A stretch of DNA of 64,000 nucleotides from Papilionanthe hookeriana x Papilionanthe teres (lineage: Eukaryota > Streptophyta > Magnoliopsida > Asparagales > Orchidaceae), in assembly GCA_022702705.1 (NCBI GenBank), contig CM040425.1, forward strand, positions 4,030,001 through 4,094,000, in the 5' to 3' direction. The notes under the pieces were generated by a model. The model made no database searches. It had not been told where the DNA came from and saw only the letters and a program-made list of their open reading frames with translations. The position numbers and the translations under genes are program-made. Below are positions 11,027 through 26,000 of this stretch, one piece after another. The stretch's first letter is position 1. Each line of letters opens with the position of its first letter.

Positions 11027-14000
11027 GTTATTGATCTTGCTCTCTTTTTTCTTTTTTCTTTCATCTTGATCCGACTGTTAATTCGTTGTTTAATGGTGTT
11101 ATGACTAGATTTCCGAATACGAGGTGATTGAGATAGCGGAGAATGTTTGTAATCTGAAGAAAGTGGAAGCTGACTGGATTCTCCAGATTGACATCACGGA
11201 GAAAGGGGATAAATTAGAGGCAAATAAAATTATCGTATCGTGATCTTTCGATTTGCCTACGATCTAGAAATATTTTTTCTTGTGTTTCTTATTTGTTTTG
11301 ATTTTTTTCTACAGCTTGTGGAGCAGGGAGTGGAAGGGCAATGTAATTCGGAGTGCAAAACAATTGAGCGTGCATGCCAAGAGGTAATATGGTCTAATTC
11401 ATTTATTTTTTGTAAGCATATTGTAATTTTTTAGTGTAGAATGGAGCACTTTGGCGTCTGCCTAATATCGTTTAGGACCTGCTTCAGTTAGAATTCTAAA
11501 ATTTTGATTTTTTTCTTGAGTGGATTAAGGTAGATTTTATGTGGATTCGTCTAATTGCATAAAGCAATTTAGAGGTGATTTCAAATTTTTATGTATGAAC
11601 CATCCAACTTGCTAACCTAGCTGGCTCATGGCAATGGCCAAGTTATAAACCTATTAAACAATTATTTCGGCCAACTTAAGAATAATTAACAAATTAATTT
11701 GCAATTGCTTATGATACATGTGACAGTTAAATGAATTTATCCCAGAATGTTTTTACAAAACAAATGATCGATCTATCCAAATGATACTCGAGTTTGTTTT
11801 GCTTTTTTTAGAGGTTATTTGGTTTAAAACTTTTAAGATTGCTGCTTTATTAATCTAATTAATGTTACTATATTTAATAAATGCAAATTTTATTTAGTTC
11901 CTTACTATCTGTTGTCTGATTATTTTTGGGTCCAACGCATCCACGATGAGATTGCTCCTTATTCAAATCTTGCTTTTGAAAACAATTTTTTTTTTTCTTT
12001 TTGAAGAATTCAATTTATTCAAGAATTGAGAAAGAAAAAATACAAACATATTTAAGCTTGAGCATATACTGCAAATTTATGTTGAACTAGGAGAAATTGT
12101 AACTATAAATTATTAAATAAACGCATATGAGTTAATGCAGTGTGGTTTTTCCATATTGCCACACAATCTAATTAGGGGAGAAAGTTGGAGGAGAGGGAAA
12201 ACGAAATGAAATATTTATGAATGAAGTGAGGTTCTTCGAGGATGTTGAGTAGCCATGGGCTAATAGTGCTAGGTTTTGGTAAAACCAATCAATTCTTATT
12301 GGTATAACTGTGCAATCTTTTTTAAATGGGAGAAGAATGGTTGATAGACTGAGGAAACTCAAAAGCAACAAAGAAATATGGAGGTTTGTTAGAAGAGTAA
12401 CTAGCTACAGTTCAATTTGTGGTGGTTAAATTGGTTTAAACTATCACATTTAGATGTCACTAAATTACAAAGTGAATGCCACTTTGGAAAAAAATGTTAT
12501 GTGAGGATGTTAACAAACCAAATGATTGATATCTTCTAATGAAGCTGAATCTGCTTTCCGACTCCAACAAGTGAAGAACCCATGTATTCAGACCATAACA
12601 TATAGAAAAACCAAAACAATAAATGGAAAGATAAAAAAATCCTTTTCTTCTCTATCTTTAGCATCTTCACCGATTGAATATCAAATCATCCCTTTCAAAT
12701 TCGTTCAATCCACCCTCGAGCTTACTTTATTTCCAAGAAAGACAATAGAACTTGATCCGAAGATACACTAGGAAACTATCTCCCCTCCCTTTGTAGTCAA
12801 GTAGAAGAGTCCATGTAATCAACATGTGCATATGACATTTATGGTAAGTCTATGTCAAAATTTACTATTATCACCTACCATGATTATTTCATTAACATGT
12901 GACATCCACCAGTCACGTGGGATTAGACAACTCAACCAATCAAGTCAAAATATATAGCAAATCAGGACAAAAGAAGAAAGCATGATTGACTTACCTTATG
13001 TTACATTTGCATAAGGACAAGTTGGCAAGTGATGAGACTACTCCCTGTAAGTGAGCTAGAAGTTCCAAGGGTAGATAATTGTAGGTGTAAACCAGGTACC
13101 CCCGAGATGATTCCCTTTAGGAGGCTAAATACCCCTTGATAGATGGACAGTTCATGCTTTGAAAAAAGTCACACGCATGAGTACCTTTATAAAAGTTAAC
13201 TCGTGACACCAATTTGAACTGCCAATTCAACCTATCAGTCCGAGAATTTATAGAAAATAATTTGTTCACAACAAATTTTGCTAACAAAGTCAAGCATCAA
13301 GACACATCAATATTCTGTTACGCCTCAGCAAAAAAATCAGCCAACAAACCACAAAAAAAAATTGTAATAGATGGGTAGAAAGACCAAAATAAAGGCTGCT
13401 CTTACAAAAATCAAAGGAAAAACAAGCAAGATACAACATATGATCTACTTTCGAGAGGTAGATCGGCTCTCCCACACCCTAGACGTCCCTAGGAACAACA
13501 TCCAAAAGATGAAAACACAACAACCACAAAATAATGCATAGAAAACCCAAACCCTAGGTTCCTGCCCTTAATAAAATCCTCCCAAAATATTTAATGACAT
13601 TCCTTCTAAACATCCCTCAATTTCTCTTCCTTGAATATATGATTATGGATCGAGTGGACCCCAGCCTTTCCACGCCTTCTTCTTCTATGGTAGAGTGCCG
13701 CCCTTCGTTTGCGCATGATTGGCCGGCCTGTTGGTTTGGCGGGCCGGTGGGGAAGCATTCGACCGGTCCCTCCTAGACCGGTTTCATGAGCAGTGTAACA
13801 TATCCAGGCATTGTAAAACCATTTTGCTTCTTCATAAATATACTCTTAGAACACAGGTCAAGTGAAGAAGATGCGACTCTTCACTTTGCGATTCATAATG
13901 ATTAGCGTGTGTGTCACTTTTATGGTAAGTCTAAATGTATACCGTTGTGAACTCAACCAATTAATTGACTCAAATTGGGCATATCTTCACTTGTGGCCCG

Positions 14001-17000
14001 AACTGAAAATTGACTTGAATTGAGCACATTTGGTTGATTTAGTTTGATTTTAAAATAACATTTTGATTTTTTAGTTTCAAAATTTGAATATTTGTTTTCA
14101 ATTTTCATATCAATTTTAATATTCACTAAAGCTAAAGAAACTGAAAAATAGAATAATATTAGAATAAGAAAATTTAATTTAATTGGAAAAAAATAAGTTG
14201 AGGGTATTACATCTATTTCAGTTTTGTTTGCAATTTTTCATTTTAGTGATATTGTGATGTGATAAAAAAGAGAAATAAATTTTTAATTTGAAATAGAACA
14301 TTAAATTTTAATTATTTCTATTTGAAATAAACTAAGTTATAAATTTCGTTTTGCTCCAAACCAAACCTATTAAACCGAATTAAATTTCGGTTCAGTTTGG
14401 ATCAATTTTAGCAAAATCTTTGTTGGTTTGATCTTTTGAATTTTATATTTTGGTTTTATTCGGTTTGATTATTTTGTAACTGATTCATTCAAATTAACCA
14501 TTTACACACAACACTCTTAGCTCTCAGTCAATTAATTCAAATATTCTTGTCTTCAAGGTGGATATTTTCTCCTAAGTTTGAGCAACTTACCTTTGAGCAG
14601 CATCTAGCCTTTAACTTTGAGCATTTGCTCTTAAGTTTTCTAGTCACTAGCGATCATCTTCTTCCATGCTATAGAAAATAGTAATTGCTCCGCCCTTATT
14701 CTTAATCTCTTTATAATACTTTGTCGGGTATCCTAATTGTGACTTAAAATTAGCTTTATCGGTCTCTTTATTTTTGTTAGCCTCTTTTTGTTCTCTTAGC
14801 ATCTTTTCCATTTATGAGAACTCCCTGACTATTCTCTTATGAGACATCGCCATATGATCAGAGCATTATCACGACAGTACTTGAGTGTGTGTTGCAGAAA
14901 GATGGAGAAAGTGACTTTGAGCTTCTTACCAAATGTGTTAGAATGGATAAGGTCGAGTTGATAGGTGAGAGAATGTGCCTCATTAGCGGACCCATACCAG
15001 TCGATGATCAAGTCACCATGGTGAAAACAACCTAAAGAAAAAGGTTTCTAGGAAGTTTTGCCTAATCGTATGAACCCCTTTTAAAGAGAACGATTTATCT
15101 ATCGGGTATAGCGAACATGTATCGACTCATACTAACGGGAGACTAGATAAATAAGGGGCCGACTTTGCTAACTTCTTCGGCTTCTTTCTGCTGAAATGAC
15201 TAAGAGTTCACTTAACTTATTTCAAAAGAAAAATTTAGCGAATGTAACAATTATTCATAGGTTTATCTTAGAGTTCTCCTCGATCAATTTCTCACTTGTA
15301 GCCCAGTTGTCTTCCATGCCAAGAAATGCAATGCTTCCTTTTGGGAAGCATCATATATGTGAGCCGTCAAAACAATAGAAAAACAAGAAGGTTTATTAAA
15401 AACTCCACATTCGGTTCAAGACCGAGTTTGAATTGAAAGTCCTTAATAAGCAATTAATAAGAATTACTTACAGGTGAGCATTCTCACCATAAAGTTGTAT
15501 TCCACGAGGCTTTTCACCTTCAGACCCACTTTCTTTATAATGGGGAAGTTCTCTTCGGCAGTCAACGACAATGCCAAAGCTTTATTATTGAGGAAGGGCC
15601 GAGGCCAAGTAGCAATTAACCATTTAGTTGAGCACGAGGCATATTAGTATCTCGAATTTCTATTCTTGATCTTACTCTTCAGGCCAGACAACTTGGTGCT
15701 GGTCTAGGAGAATATGAAGAACCTATCCATGTACTTATTCACTGTAAATAGAAGGCGAATCTACGACATAGACCATGGAATTTGGTTTTTTTGCACATAC
15801 AAAACCATCGCTTTTATTCCTATAAATGAATTCAACATCATCTGCATCGAAATGATACCATGGAATATGAAAATATTTACCAACTTATCACATAGAGGAA
15901 GTCATAACCCCAATTTGATTTGGTCAATATAGAAAATGAGCTCATCATTGTTTATCGTATTTTGAAGTTTTCCTTAGTGGTACACGACTTTATTGAATGA
16001 TTGAGTGCAAACTCAAGTTGGGCTAAATTTATTTCCACATTCAAAAAGTTGGACTGACCAGTGAACTCAGAAGCCATAAAAACATAACCAGTACTGGCAA
16101 ACGTTGAACACATTCTTGACAAAAGATTCAAGGGAGAAGAAGACAAGATGGAAAGGCAAAAAGCATGTATAACTTCAAGGTTTTGAGAATGACAAGTATT
16201 TTGAAAGTTCACTTTGTTCATCTTATTTAAAGGCTTGGCGAACGTCTGCAGGTAAAACTCGGTAAAATAAGAAATTATTGATTTTTTTCTTTGAATATCA
16301 CACTTAAGAACAAGGTGTAATTAAAGCTATCATATTTGAATCAGAAAATATTTGAATTTATTATTTAGGCATATAATTGTACAGTTGACTTACCAATAAT
16401 AATTTGTCCTATTCATTGAGTGTGACTCTCTTTATTTACCAAAATAAGAAAAGAAATGAAGACAGGGTCGAAAGAGACTTTTGAGGGAACTCAACTGTTA
16501 TCTATCAAGTTCTTTAACACGAACTAGCCATCTGGCATGAATTGGTTCGAGCGGATTGACTCTGTGTTTCTCTGGAGTGTTCTTTTATTCTCCTCAAGTT
16601 TAGCATCTATAGCCATATGAGGAGATACTTAGGTTATTGTACATACCTCTAGGACCATCTCTCTTGACAATAAAATCAACTGCCTGCACTTTTATAGTGG
16701 CCACACTTTTCCCAATTTCAATCCGAACTCGCCCATCATAAGAGACATCTACATCAAACAAAGCACAATCATTCCATTCATTTAGGTTCCAAACAGAGAA
16801 TATCCAAAAGACTTATATCTAGTGGGCGAACTCTCACTCCTATTCTCAAGGGCACCCTCTAGCAATGCAGTTTGAAGACTGGAGTCTTCCTCAAGAGCAT
16901 GCTGCTTAAGCTTTCTCACTTCAGGGACAAAATGTTTTTCTTGGAGAACATTAGCCTTATTCAGGTTAAGTGTGTCAGTCGCAATCAATTGAGCATACTG

Positions 17001-20000
17001 ACCAACAGAGCATTCTTCGCTCATAAGTTCACTAAACATGAACTGAACTGTAAAACAAATTCAAACGCATTAGATTTCTTAGCTAATTAATTTTAGAAGA
17101 AAAATTCTTTGAGATTACACTATACCCTTCGATTCGGATTTGATCTACGGGATATTCATTCCTCTAAACTCATTCAATCCCAAATTATGAGCTGGAGCCT
17201 CATCAATAGGTATCAAATCCTCACAAAGCAAAGACGCCTCAGAAAGTGGAAACTCACCTAGAGACAATGCAAAGGATGATGGATCCAGTACATACAAAGC
17301 TTACATGGAAGCTAGAGGGTGTCAGCAGTGGGAAGAGACGAAGAAGTTCCCTCCTTGTAATTTCAGTTACCTCTTTTTCAATCGTCGTTTTTTTCTTCTC
17401 TCTCTGATTTTCTCTCCTTACATTTCGTGAACAATGCCTCAATGTGTTTGGTTTTAGGAGTGACATTCTCATAGGGAGCATTTCCATCTCTCACAGTCAT
17501 GAAAATTAACACAAAAGACGAGCAAGAAGAAGAAAAAATTTGGTAGTGGCAGCTTAAATAAAAATCCATCATCTTCTATTTATAGTGGAACAATAGTAGG
17601 CTCAATTAAGGCTCAATTAAAATTAAAGTAAGTTATAAATATATATTGATTGGATGCAGTTATTTTAAGTTAAATAGAAATCAATATTTTCTTATTCTTT
17701 TCGCAATTTCTTTATCAAAGAGATAAGATAGTTAAGGAATTAAATATGTATGGTTGAAACCCCTTGTAGTGGGCTCAAGTCAAGTCGTGGATCAGCTAAT
17801 GAGGTCAACCGGTTAGTTTAGCATAACGACTTAAACAATTCGACTTAGGCAAGTCAATTAGTCAATTCAACCGATCAACTCAAACAACCAACTTGGCAAA
17901 CCAACTCGACCAGTGTTTTACATTTGTTTCTTTGGCGAGTTCTCCCCAGCAGGTCAGGCCGACTTCATCAACTCAAGCTGACACGATACATAGGCCTACA
18001 TTCAACTTTCTTGTTGCGTGTTACTTTGTATAATGTACTTTATGTTGCTTGAGTAGCGTTGTGTGTATCATACCTTAGGTCAATTCAATTATAAATAGTG
18101 GTGGTTGTCAAAATGTAGGGGAACTCTTTAGAGGTAGAGAACTCTTTGGGAGCTTCGATAAATTTTGGAAATTCGAGAAGGATTGATATTTACAAATTTC
18201 ATAAATAATTCTTTGTAAATACTTCATTGGCAGTAATAAAAATCTCAGGAGATTCTTCCTCTTTTAATTCACTTTTTCTCTGATTTTTCCCTCCTTACAT
18301 GACTCTTCATAGGTGGTGTATCCATGAATATTTCAGAAGCCAATAGATACCAATCAATCTCTTGATATAAAACCCTTTGTAGGCTTCTACAAACATTCAT
18401 GGAATAACCAAGCTTTATTTTATCAACATCATAAACAAATTATCAATATCCCTAGCTATTCAACACTTCAATTGACAATCTATCTCAATTGTTAATCTTT
18501 TATGAAAATAACTTGAAAATATTATAATAGAATTCAAGACTAGAGCATTCAACATGTCAAAACAAAGAAGAGAATCTATATTAGACTAAAGAAAGATTCG
18601 TAAAGTCATACCTGGACATGAACCTAAAAAGGCAATTTTTAGAGTTGACGTTGAATACATAAGGCTTTGTGAAATATAAATATTATTAATTGCATTGTAG
18701 ATGATAAAATTATCATTTAATTATATTTATTCAAGGCTATATCCATAAAAAGCACTTACATTGTCGGTTCATAAGCCCAAGATGTGAAATATAGAGGGTT
18801 GCATAAGGTAGTCGACAATCAACATAATATTTTTGTCAAAAAATCATGACAAATCTTTTAAATCATTATGTAAATGATAGATCGTCACTTGAAGGTGACG
18901 CACCGTATGACCTGAATATAGTGAAAAGTGTGCAAGGGTCACTATATTGGCGCCTAGGTGTAGCGTCAAGTTTATAAGGGTTCCCACACTATAAATGGAT
19001 GCGGGCAAAGAAGTTAGTCCATAAAACTAATATTAGGATAGATACTCTCACAAGTAAATTAATGGAATTATTAGATATTATGGTTCATAGGAATATAAAT
19101 ATCTTATGCATTCAAGAAATAAATGAGTTGGAACAAAGGCTAAGGAGATTGATAGCTTATGTTTTAAACTTTGGTATTCAGGTAGGAGTCGCACTAGAAA
19201 TGGTGTATATGTAATTATAGATAAGAGTTTGAAAGATAATGTAGTAAAAATTAATATAATTGGAGAGAAAAGTATAGCCCTAAAGATTGTTTTTGATACT
19301 AAGATTTTTAATTGGAGATAGAGTATAACCTATTTTGATATATGTAAAAAAAATTTTTTAGAATGACTTAGAAAAATTAATACAAATGATAACTCTTGAA
19401 AAATGATTTTTATTGGAGAAGATTTAAATGGATATGTTGGTAAAGAGTTAAAAGATTTTACAAATATTTATGGTAGTTACAGTTTTGAAGTGATTAATAA
19501 AGATGGTAAAATCATATTTGATTTTGTTTTAGCTTATGATTTTGTTATTGTTCATATTTTATTTAAGAAAAAGGATGAACAAATTATTACTTATAACAAT
19601 AGATCTAATGAAACACAAATTGATGATTTTTTTATGTGAAAAAAAGATCGTCGAGAATGTAAAGATTGTAAGTAAATTCCAAGTGAAAATTTAAGGACTA
19701 AACATGGATTATTAGTTCTAGATTTTAAGATGACGTTTCAAGTACTTCTTCCTCCGGCTCAGGAGTTTACTTGGCGAGAGCCAACTCTATGACCTTGGCC
19801 CTTGTGACCTTCAGAATCTTTCGACTACATTTCCTCTTTTGCGCCTTAGTCAGTGGTGCGACTCTCGAAATGGAACCAATCTCGAATATTGACTGTGGGA
19901 CAGTAAACACGGCAGCTGAATCTTCATCAAATAAAATCTCTTTTCCCTAAGAAGACGAGACGATCGGCATGGTAATAACAAATACAGTGGCGTTAGGGGT

Positions 20001-23000
20001 GACGACTCTCCTTGGCACAGGAACAACAGACCTGGCGAGTGCAGGAACAACGGACCTGACGAGTGCTGGGGCAGCTACGTAACAAGAGCGGCAGACTTTA
20101 CGGGAGCAGCAGTGACCTTCACCTTCTTGAAGGAATGGAAGTCCTGACAACAGTTCAAATCGAACTCGGCGGAGGACTCTTGGACGTCCGAGGCAGCAAC
20201 TTTCATGGTGACGAATGGGGCCTTGCTGAGTATCACCTCAAACTTGTCAAACCTAGACCCAAACTTGATCATGGGTTCCACATGGCGGGCCTGCCTGCTT
20301 GTAGGCAAATTGCAGGAGAAAGTCAAAGTTATGGACGACATTGCAGCTATCAATTAGAAAGTTCTGATGGTTAACAACGACCTATACCTCGTAATTCTAG
20401 TGCAAACGCTAAAATTAATGAAGGTGATTCTGTGAATTGGACACATACTTCTTATTTTCTTTTTGTTTTGTTTTTTTTTATTTTTGTATTTTTCGAATTT
20501 GTTATTTTTTGGTAATTATGTTATTGATAAATTTTACTTAATTTTGAAATTTAAACGGAAGTTAAGAACGTAAAGATTTGGTCCAACTTGCAAATAACAA
20601 ATCAAACCCGAAAGATATGCAGTAAATGTGAAGTCTAGGATCCAGTCCGGGACTGACTTCACAACGCACTTCGCTTATGTGAACTTTGTCCACCAACACA
20701 CCTATTGGGGGTCCGACCTCACAAAAAAAAAAAAAAAAAATCCTAGAGATTCCTGAACTTTTCTGTCTAAGGATGGTTAAATAGACGATCCTGGATCAAA
20801 GAATTGACCTAGCTTGTTCAAGAAATAACTGAGCAAAGCATGCCAACGGAGGAATGATAATCTGGACCATGAGGGACTTGGATACATTACTGATGTATGT
20901 ATGAAGACAAAACCTCCTGATCATAATAGATAGATAAATTAATCCCCAGTGGAGTTGCCAGAAGTTGTTGGCCGGGAAAATCTGATCTTCGTTTGGAAAT
21001 TGGTTTAATTATATATGTATATAATTTTTTGTTTTGAAAATAGTTTTTAAATTATGAAAAATATGAGATCGAATATATCCCATACATTCAATAGTTTAAA
21101 TAATCGAACACGACACTACAAGTAATGCGCCATCCAAAGAAATAGACAAACTACTTGATAGTGAGCTTGATCATATAAACTATGGAACTTATGATATCCG
21201 TTTTTGTCTGCGAACTTTTTAAATGTTTGCCGACAAGTTCCCTTACATAATACAAAGATTACACAAGGTTTATTCTTTCTGAGCTCAAAGTTTCTTATAA
21301 TGGCAAGCATCTTAAATGACCAAAGTTACTTAAAAAACTCTCGATTTTGATCAAAGGTACTTGTCTTTAAGAATTCAACGTTTAGGGTTTTTAAGGTTGA
21401 ACACGAGAAGGTCAAATAGGAAAAGATCAAATATGTACAGTTATTCTCGGAATTCAAAGGAACAAAAGTAGGAGATGTCATAGATCCCGAGGCAAGTCTC
21501 AGTGATTTCCCAAATTGTCATATTGTTTAGTTTCAATTTTGGAAAGGTATTAGCTATTGTTCCATCTTGTTAATTTTATATTTAGCGTTTACACTTACAT
21601 GATCCCGATCATGTAAATAACCTATAAAGATAGGAGATTTTACGTCGTACCGAACGACAATCTCAGAACCTAAAGAGAGTTAGGACTTATGCTGCACAAT
21701 ATGATTGTGCGAGTCTAAAAATGGAGTTAGTACGTCGTGCTAGATGAACAATCTCGAAATCCTATGGTTTGTTAATTAAGACTATGGAGAGGTTTGCTGA
21801 TGATGATCCGCTTGCAGCTCGATCCAAGTTCCTTACTGCCCACGAAGTCTGCTCCGAACTCCTTGTTGCAGTAGTAACTCTAAGGTTTAGATGTTATGGT
21901 TTTACGGTTTATGTGTTATGTTTTGGTTTTGCTTGTTGTTGTTGTTGAAGTGTTCGAAGGAATTTTAATTTAGGTTAACCGACACCGGTTAAGATCTCAC
22001 GGTTCCATCATCCCGACAACACTATTTTCTCTTGGATTTACTTAGTCCAAACGAGCGGTTAACCTTATTTAGACCGGGAAATTCTCGTTAGCAACAATAA
22101 GTTACCCATTTAGGTGATCCTCATAAACCCAAAAGGAGTGAATTAAGTGTGTCTATTAGGTTTAAAGGCTAAAGCCTAACCAACATCTAGTGACAACCGT
22201 GTAATGCAAGGTTAAGGGCATTCCTAGAGGATGTTGACAAGGTCAAACAAGCCTGCCCCCACTTTGAGCATCTAAATGAGCTAATTCCCATCAAACATAG
22301 TGATGAATGTTAACCAGACGCATGCTTGGAACGACCCTATGAGATCTGGCGATAATAAGGTAATTCACATCACCTGTTTTGTCAAGCCAACAGATGATGC
22401 TCATTTTCTAATTACCACCACAGGTCATTACTAGGATTCAACTGAAATGCCATCATTAAGGCGTTGAATCATGTAAACCTAAACCTAAATGGAAAGGAAT
22501 GTGAGCTCATGTGGACAAAACAAACCATATAATGATATTGATGCACAAGTCAAATGTCTTAAAGACTAAACCCTAACGATACTAATGTTATTATGTTAGG
22601 AAAATCAACAAATACATCAAATATTTGCGTAGAGTACAATCATACATACAAATGCATGATCCAAAAGAATTACACATGCATACATACTGCAAATCCTAAA
22701 TCAGTAGGATAGTATCACGATATCATATAGACGGTCCCCTAGTGTCAACCTTGTGTCTTAGAGAAAAATGGAGCTGACACCATAGATGCAGCACCAGGTT
22801 GCCAACAACTGTTCTCTAGATATTGTAGTGGCAATATACCCACATGACACAACAATGCACAAATGCTGGACATTCAAAGTCATGCATACAATGAAAACTC
22901 ATAATCACTAAAAGTGATTCAAACAGTGATAAAATGCATATACAAATGAAATGGCCACCCGCTAAGAGAATAACACCACAGAGTAGTGCAAGTGACACTG

Positions 23001-26000
23001 TGGTATTTACCCGCTGATCTGAAGGAAGATAGGATTGGTATCACAATGCCACTGGGGCAGTGCCACGATGCCAATCACTAATAGCCCTAGTTACAATAGT
23101 GGTAGTGCTGACACACTACACCTAATGCAACCTAACAACTTTATCAAGTGGTTGGACTCCTACGTCTGTCATAACGCCACACCAGGTTGTTCAAGGCTTC
23201 AAATAAAAAAAAAAGTATGCGAAATTTATGATATCTTAAATGATAATGACGAGACTATCGTAAGTTAAGCCGGGCTAATCAATGAAGTGTGGATAGTGGA
23301 CCCACTGAAAATATGTTAAGATTTTCATGTCTATTTTATATTGATTTTGATGATATTGCACTTTAAAGAAGAGTATTTTTGATGATTTGTTGCAGATATG
23401 TTGATTCATGGACAATGGAGCAAAAAAATGTAAAAAAGAGCGAATTTAGAGCAAAAAGGACTAAAAAGAAGAAAATTTGATCTGAATGGCCGACTGCAGT
23501 GTTTTTTCCGAGAGTTCATAAAATATTACATGAGCCCGCCGACGGCGAGGTCGAGGCCGCCGACAATGGGCCTTATGCAAGAGGGTCTGCGACTAAGATT
23601 CTGAAGGCCGCCGACGGCGAAGCTCGAGGCCGCCGACAACCGGAAAGTCGGTTGTCTCACAAGCGTGCATCGAATGTGGACGATTTTGAAGCGTATGCTT
23701 GGAAAACTCTTGAAACTCTTCAACTACTTTAAAAGAAACAATTTGGGCCGAAAATAAGTGTCACAGAGGAGTTCACTCGAGTGTCCACGAGTGTCCATCT
23801 GTTGTTGTCCGTTGTTATCGTAAGTTCCACCGAGTCTATAATGTGTCATTATAGTTTTAGTTAGTGAGTTCAGATAGTGATATTTGTGAGAATTCTTCGA
23901 TAGATCAGAAGAGCTGAAAGGAAGTGAGAGATTTCTTCCTCATTCACATTTCGAAGGAGAATTCTACGTATCGAAGAAAAGAAAGAGATTCGGTATGAAC
24001 TTCAATATGTTCGTTGTGGATGAATTTAAGATAAGTTGTATTTACTTATTTTAGTTTGTAGAACTTTGCTTTTATATATGAAATCTAAGTTTTATCGTAT
24101 CCTCTCCATGAAATCTGAGTATTTTTTCTTTCTTCTTGTTTTGATATTTTCGTGAAATGGTGATTTGAATTAGTATGCCAAGAAAATTATAAAATAAGTT
24201 GTGATAATATTTCACTTAAATCTTAATTTATTTTCAATCGGACCAATTGATTAGTTAAAATATGTTGAGTTTACAACTAAAGTGAAGATTATATCCGAGA
24301 TTCAGGGAGGTTAAATTCCAAGTAGGGTGCGAATATATAGGGAAATAATATTCATTAGGCCTAGACTCGTGATTTTAGAGCTGACGTACTAAAATCCTCA
24401 ATTCGTGCCTTATCGTTAGTCGTTGAAGTCGTAGATCGCAATGTCTCAGGCGAGTGAACGTGGAGTTCCGAAGTGAGAGCCGGTATTCTCTCAGCCTAAC
24501 TGCAGATTCAAGAACTAAGATAAGATTTGTTAACGTTCTTTATGCCCTGGACCAAAGCGAGTAAAGAATAAGATGCTCCTATTTGACACAACACATTTTA
24601 AACTAATTCTATATATCCATTCATTTAAATTTCTTAACAAAGGAGAAAGATTCTTGCTTATATATTTGAACTTCACTTTATTAGTAGAATTAATTATCTA
24701 TGAGTATAATTAGTTTATTAAGTTTTCATATATTTTCGATTGCATATTAGTGACAGATAGATAATTTTGATTTCCAAGTTGTGATTCTGAATTGGTTTCT
24801 ATAATCCTAGTTCGTAGCCTCTAAAATATTCCCTGTGGGATCGATATCCAGGACTCTATTAGAGCCCTATATTACTTGAGTAATACGTATACTTGCGTTG
24901 AATAATAACTCTACGATTATAGAATATATTATATACTTGTTACAAAAATTAAAATTACGCTAAGTGCGCGGAGTGGTTCAGATAGCCACCTCTATAAAAA
25001 GGTGTATCAAAGGAATCCAGGGATTGAATCCCCAAGCTCGTGGCCTAAAAAGGTACAAGCCCATACTGGTTTGATACAAGCTGAGCTCCCCTTCAAACTT
25101 ATCTAAAGGGTGAAGGCCTCCACTCCTACAAAAGGGTGCAACCAACAATATAAGGATACAAACACTAAGTTCAAGACCTATAAAGGATTGGACTTAAAAT
25201 CGTTCAACAAAAGTGGCAACGCGACTAGACAGACAAAAGACTCACAGTCGTTGCGCTGCGCTAAATGACTTGCACTGACTATGAATTATTCGAAATTCTT
25301 GAGCAAATCTTGACACCGCGGCTCTGAAGGTAATAACTAGAGCGCTTGGCTTCACCAACAGAGTCGTTGCGCTAGGCTGAAATTGGCTAAGCCAAGGGTT
25401 GCAATGCTAAAAATAGCGCCACAACTCTCATCTCAGTCGGGCCCAAGGTCCAAGGCCCAAGACTGTGACATTGAGTTTAGCTCTACGGCTCTTAACCAGA
25501 CAAACATTATATCTGATAGGGTCGCGATGCTGAGAGCAGCTTCACAGCCTATACAGCCAGAAGTAGGGTATGATGCTGCGACGCCTTAAGCAACATTGTG
25601 GTGTGGTTCCTGCCTGAGGAGGATGGCGTCGTAGCATTGTAGAAACAAATGCCATGGAGCTATCCTGGGCAGGCATGGCGCATAAGCCCCAGAAAGTGGC
25701 GCTGAGGCGTCACACCCAAAATAAAGGGTAGCACCTTCGCCTGAAGGCTGCGTCACAGTGCTTGGGCTGAAAATAGTGAGGTATTTTCACTCAATTCATT
25801 TAGAAAACAAGAGTGAACTAGAGAAAACCAAACCTAGTGGTTTCTTTTTAACACAACCCTTGCCTCGTGGTTGCCCCACTAGCATAGAACATATCTGACA
25901 TGATAAAAATCGTGCCATGATCACATGTCAAACAAGACAGATGGCTCCATGTGCTTATATGGAGAGCCATGGTGCTGCTAATATGGCATGTGCCGCATCA

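Noticed and set aside
11240..11434. 64-codon plus-strand frame across exon 3
   Set aside because: Consists of intron 2, exon 3 and the start of intron 3 read through in the exon 3 frame.
20063..20374. 103-codon plus-strand frame
   Set aside because: The minus strand of the same stretch reads as a longer, more protein-like frame consistent with the neighbouring primer-binding site.
23499..23732. 77-codon frame, Arg/Ala/Gly-rich
   Set aside because: It lies over the GC-rich island of a solo LTR and is explained by composition.
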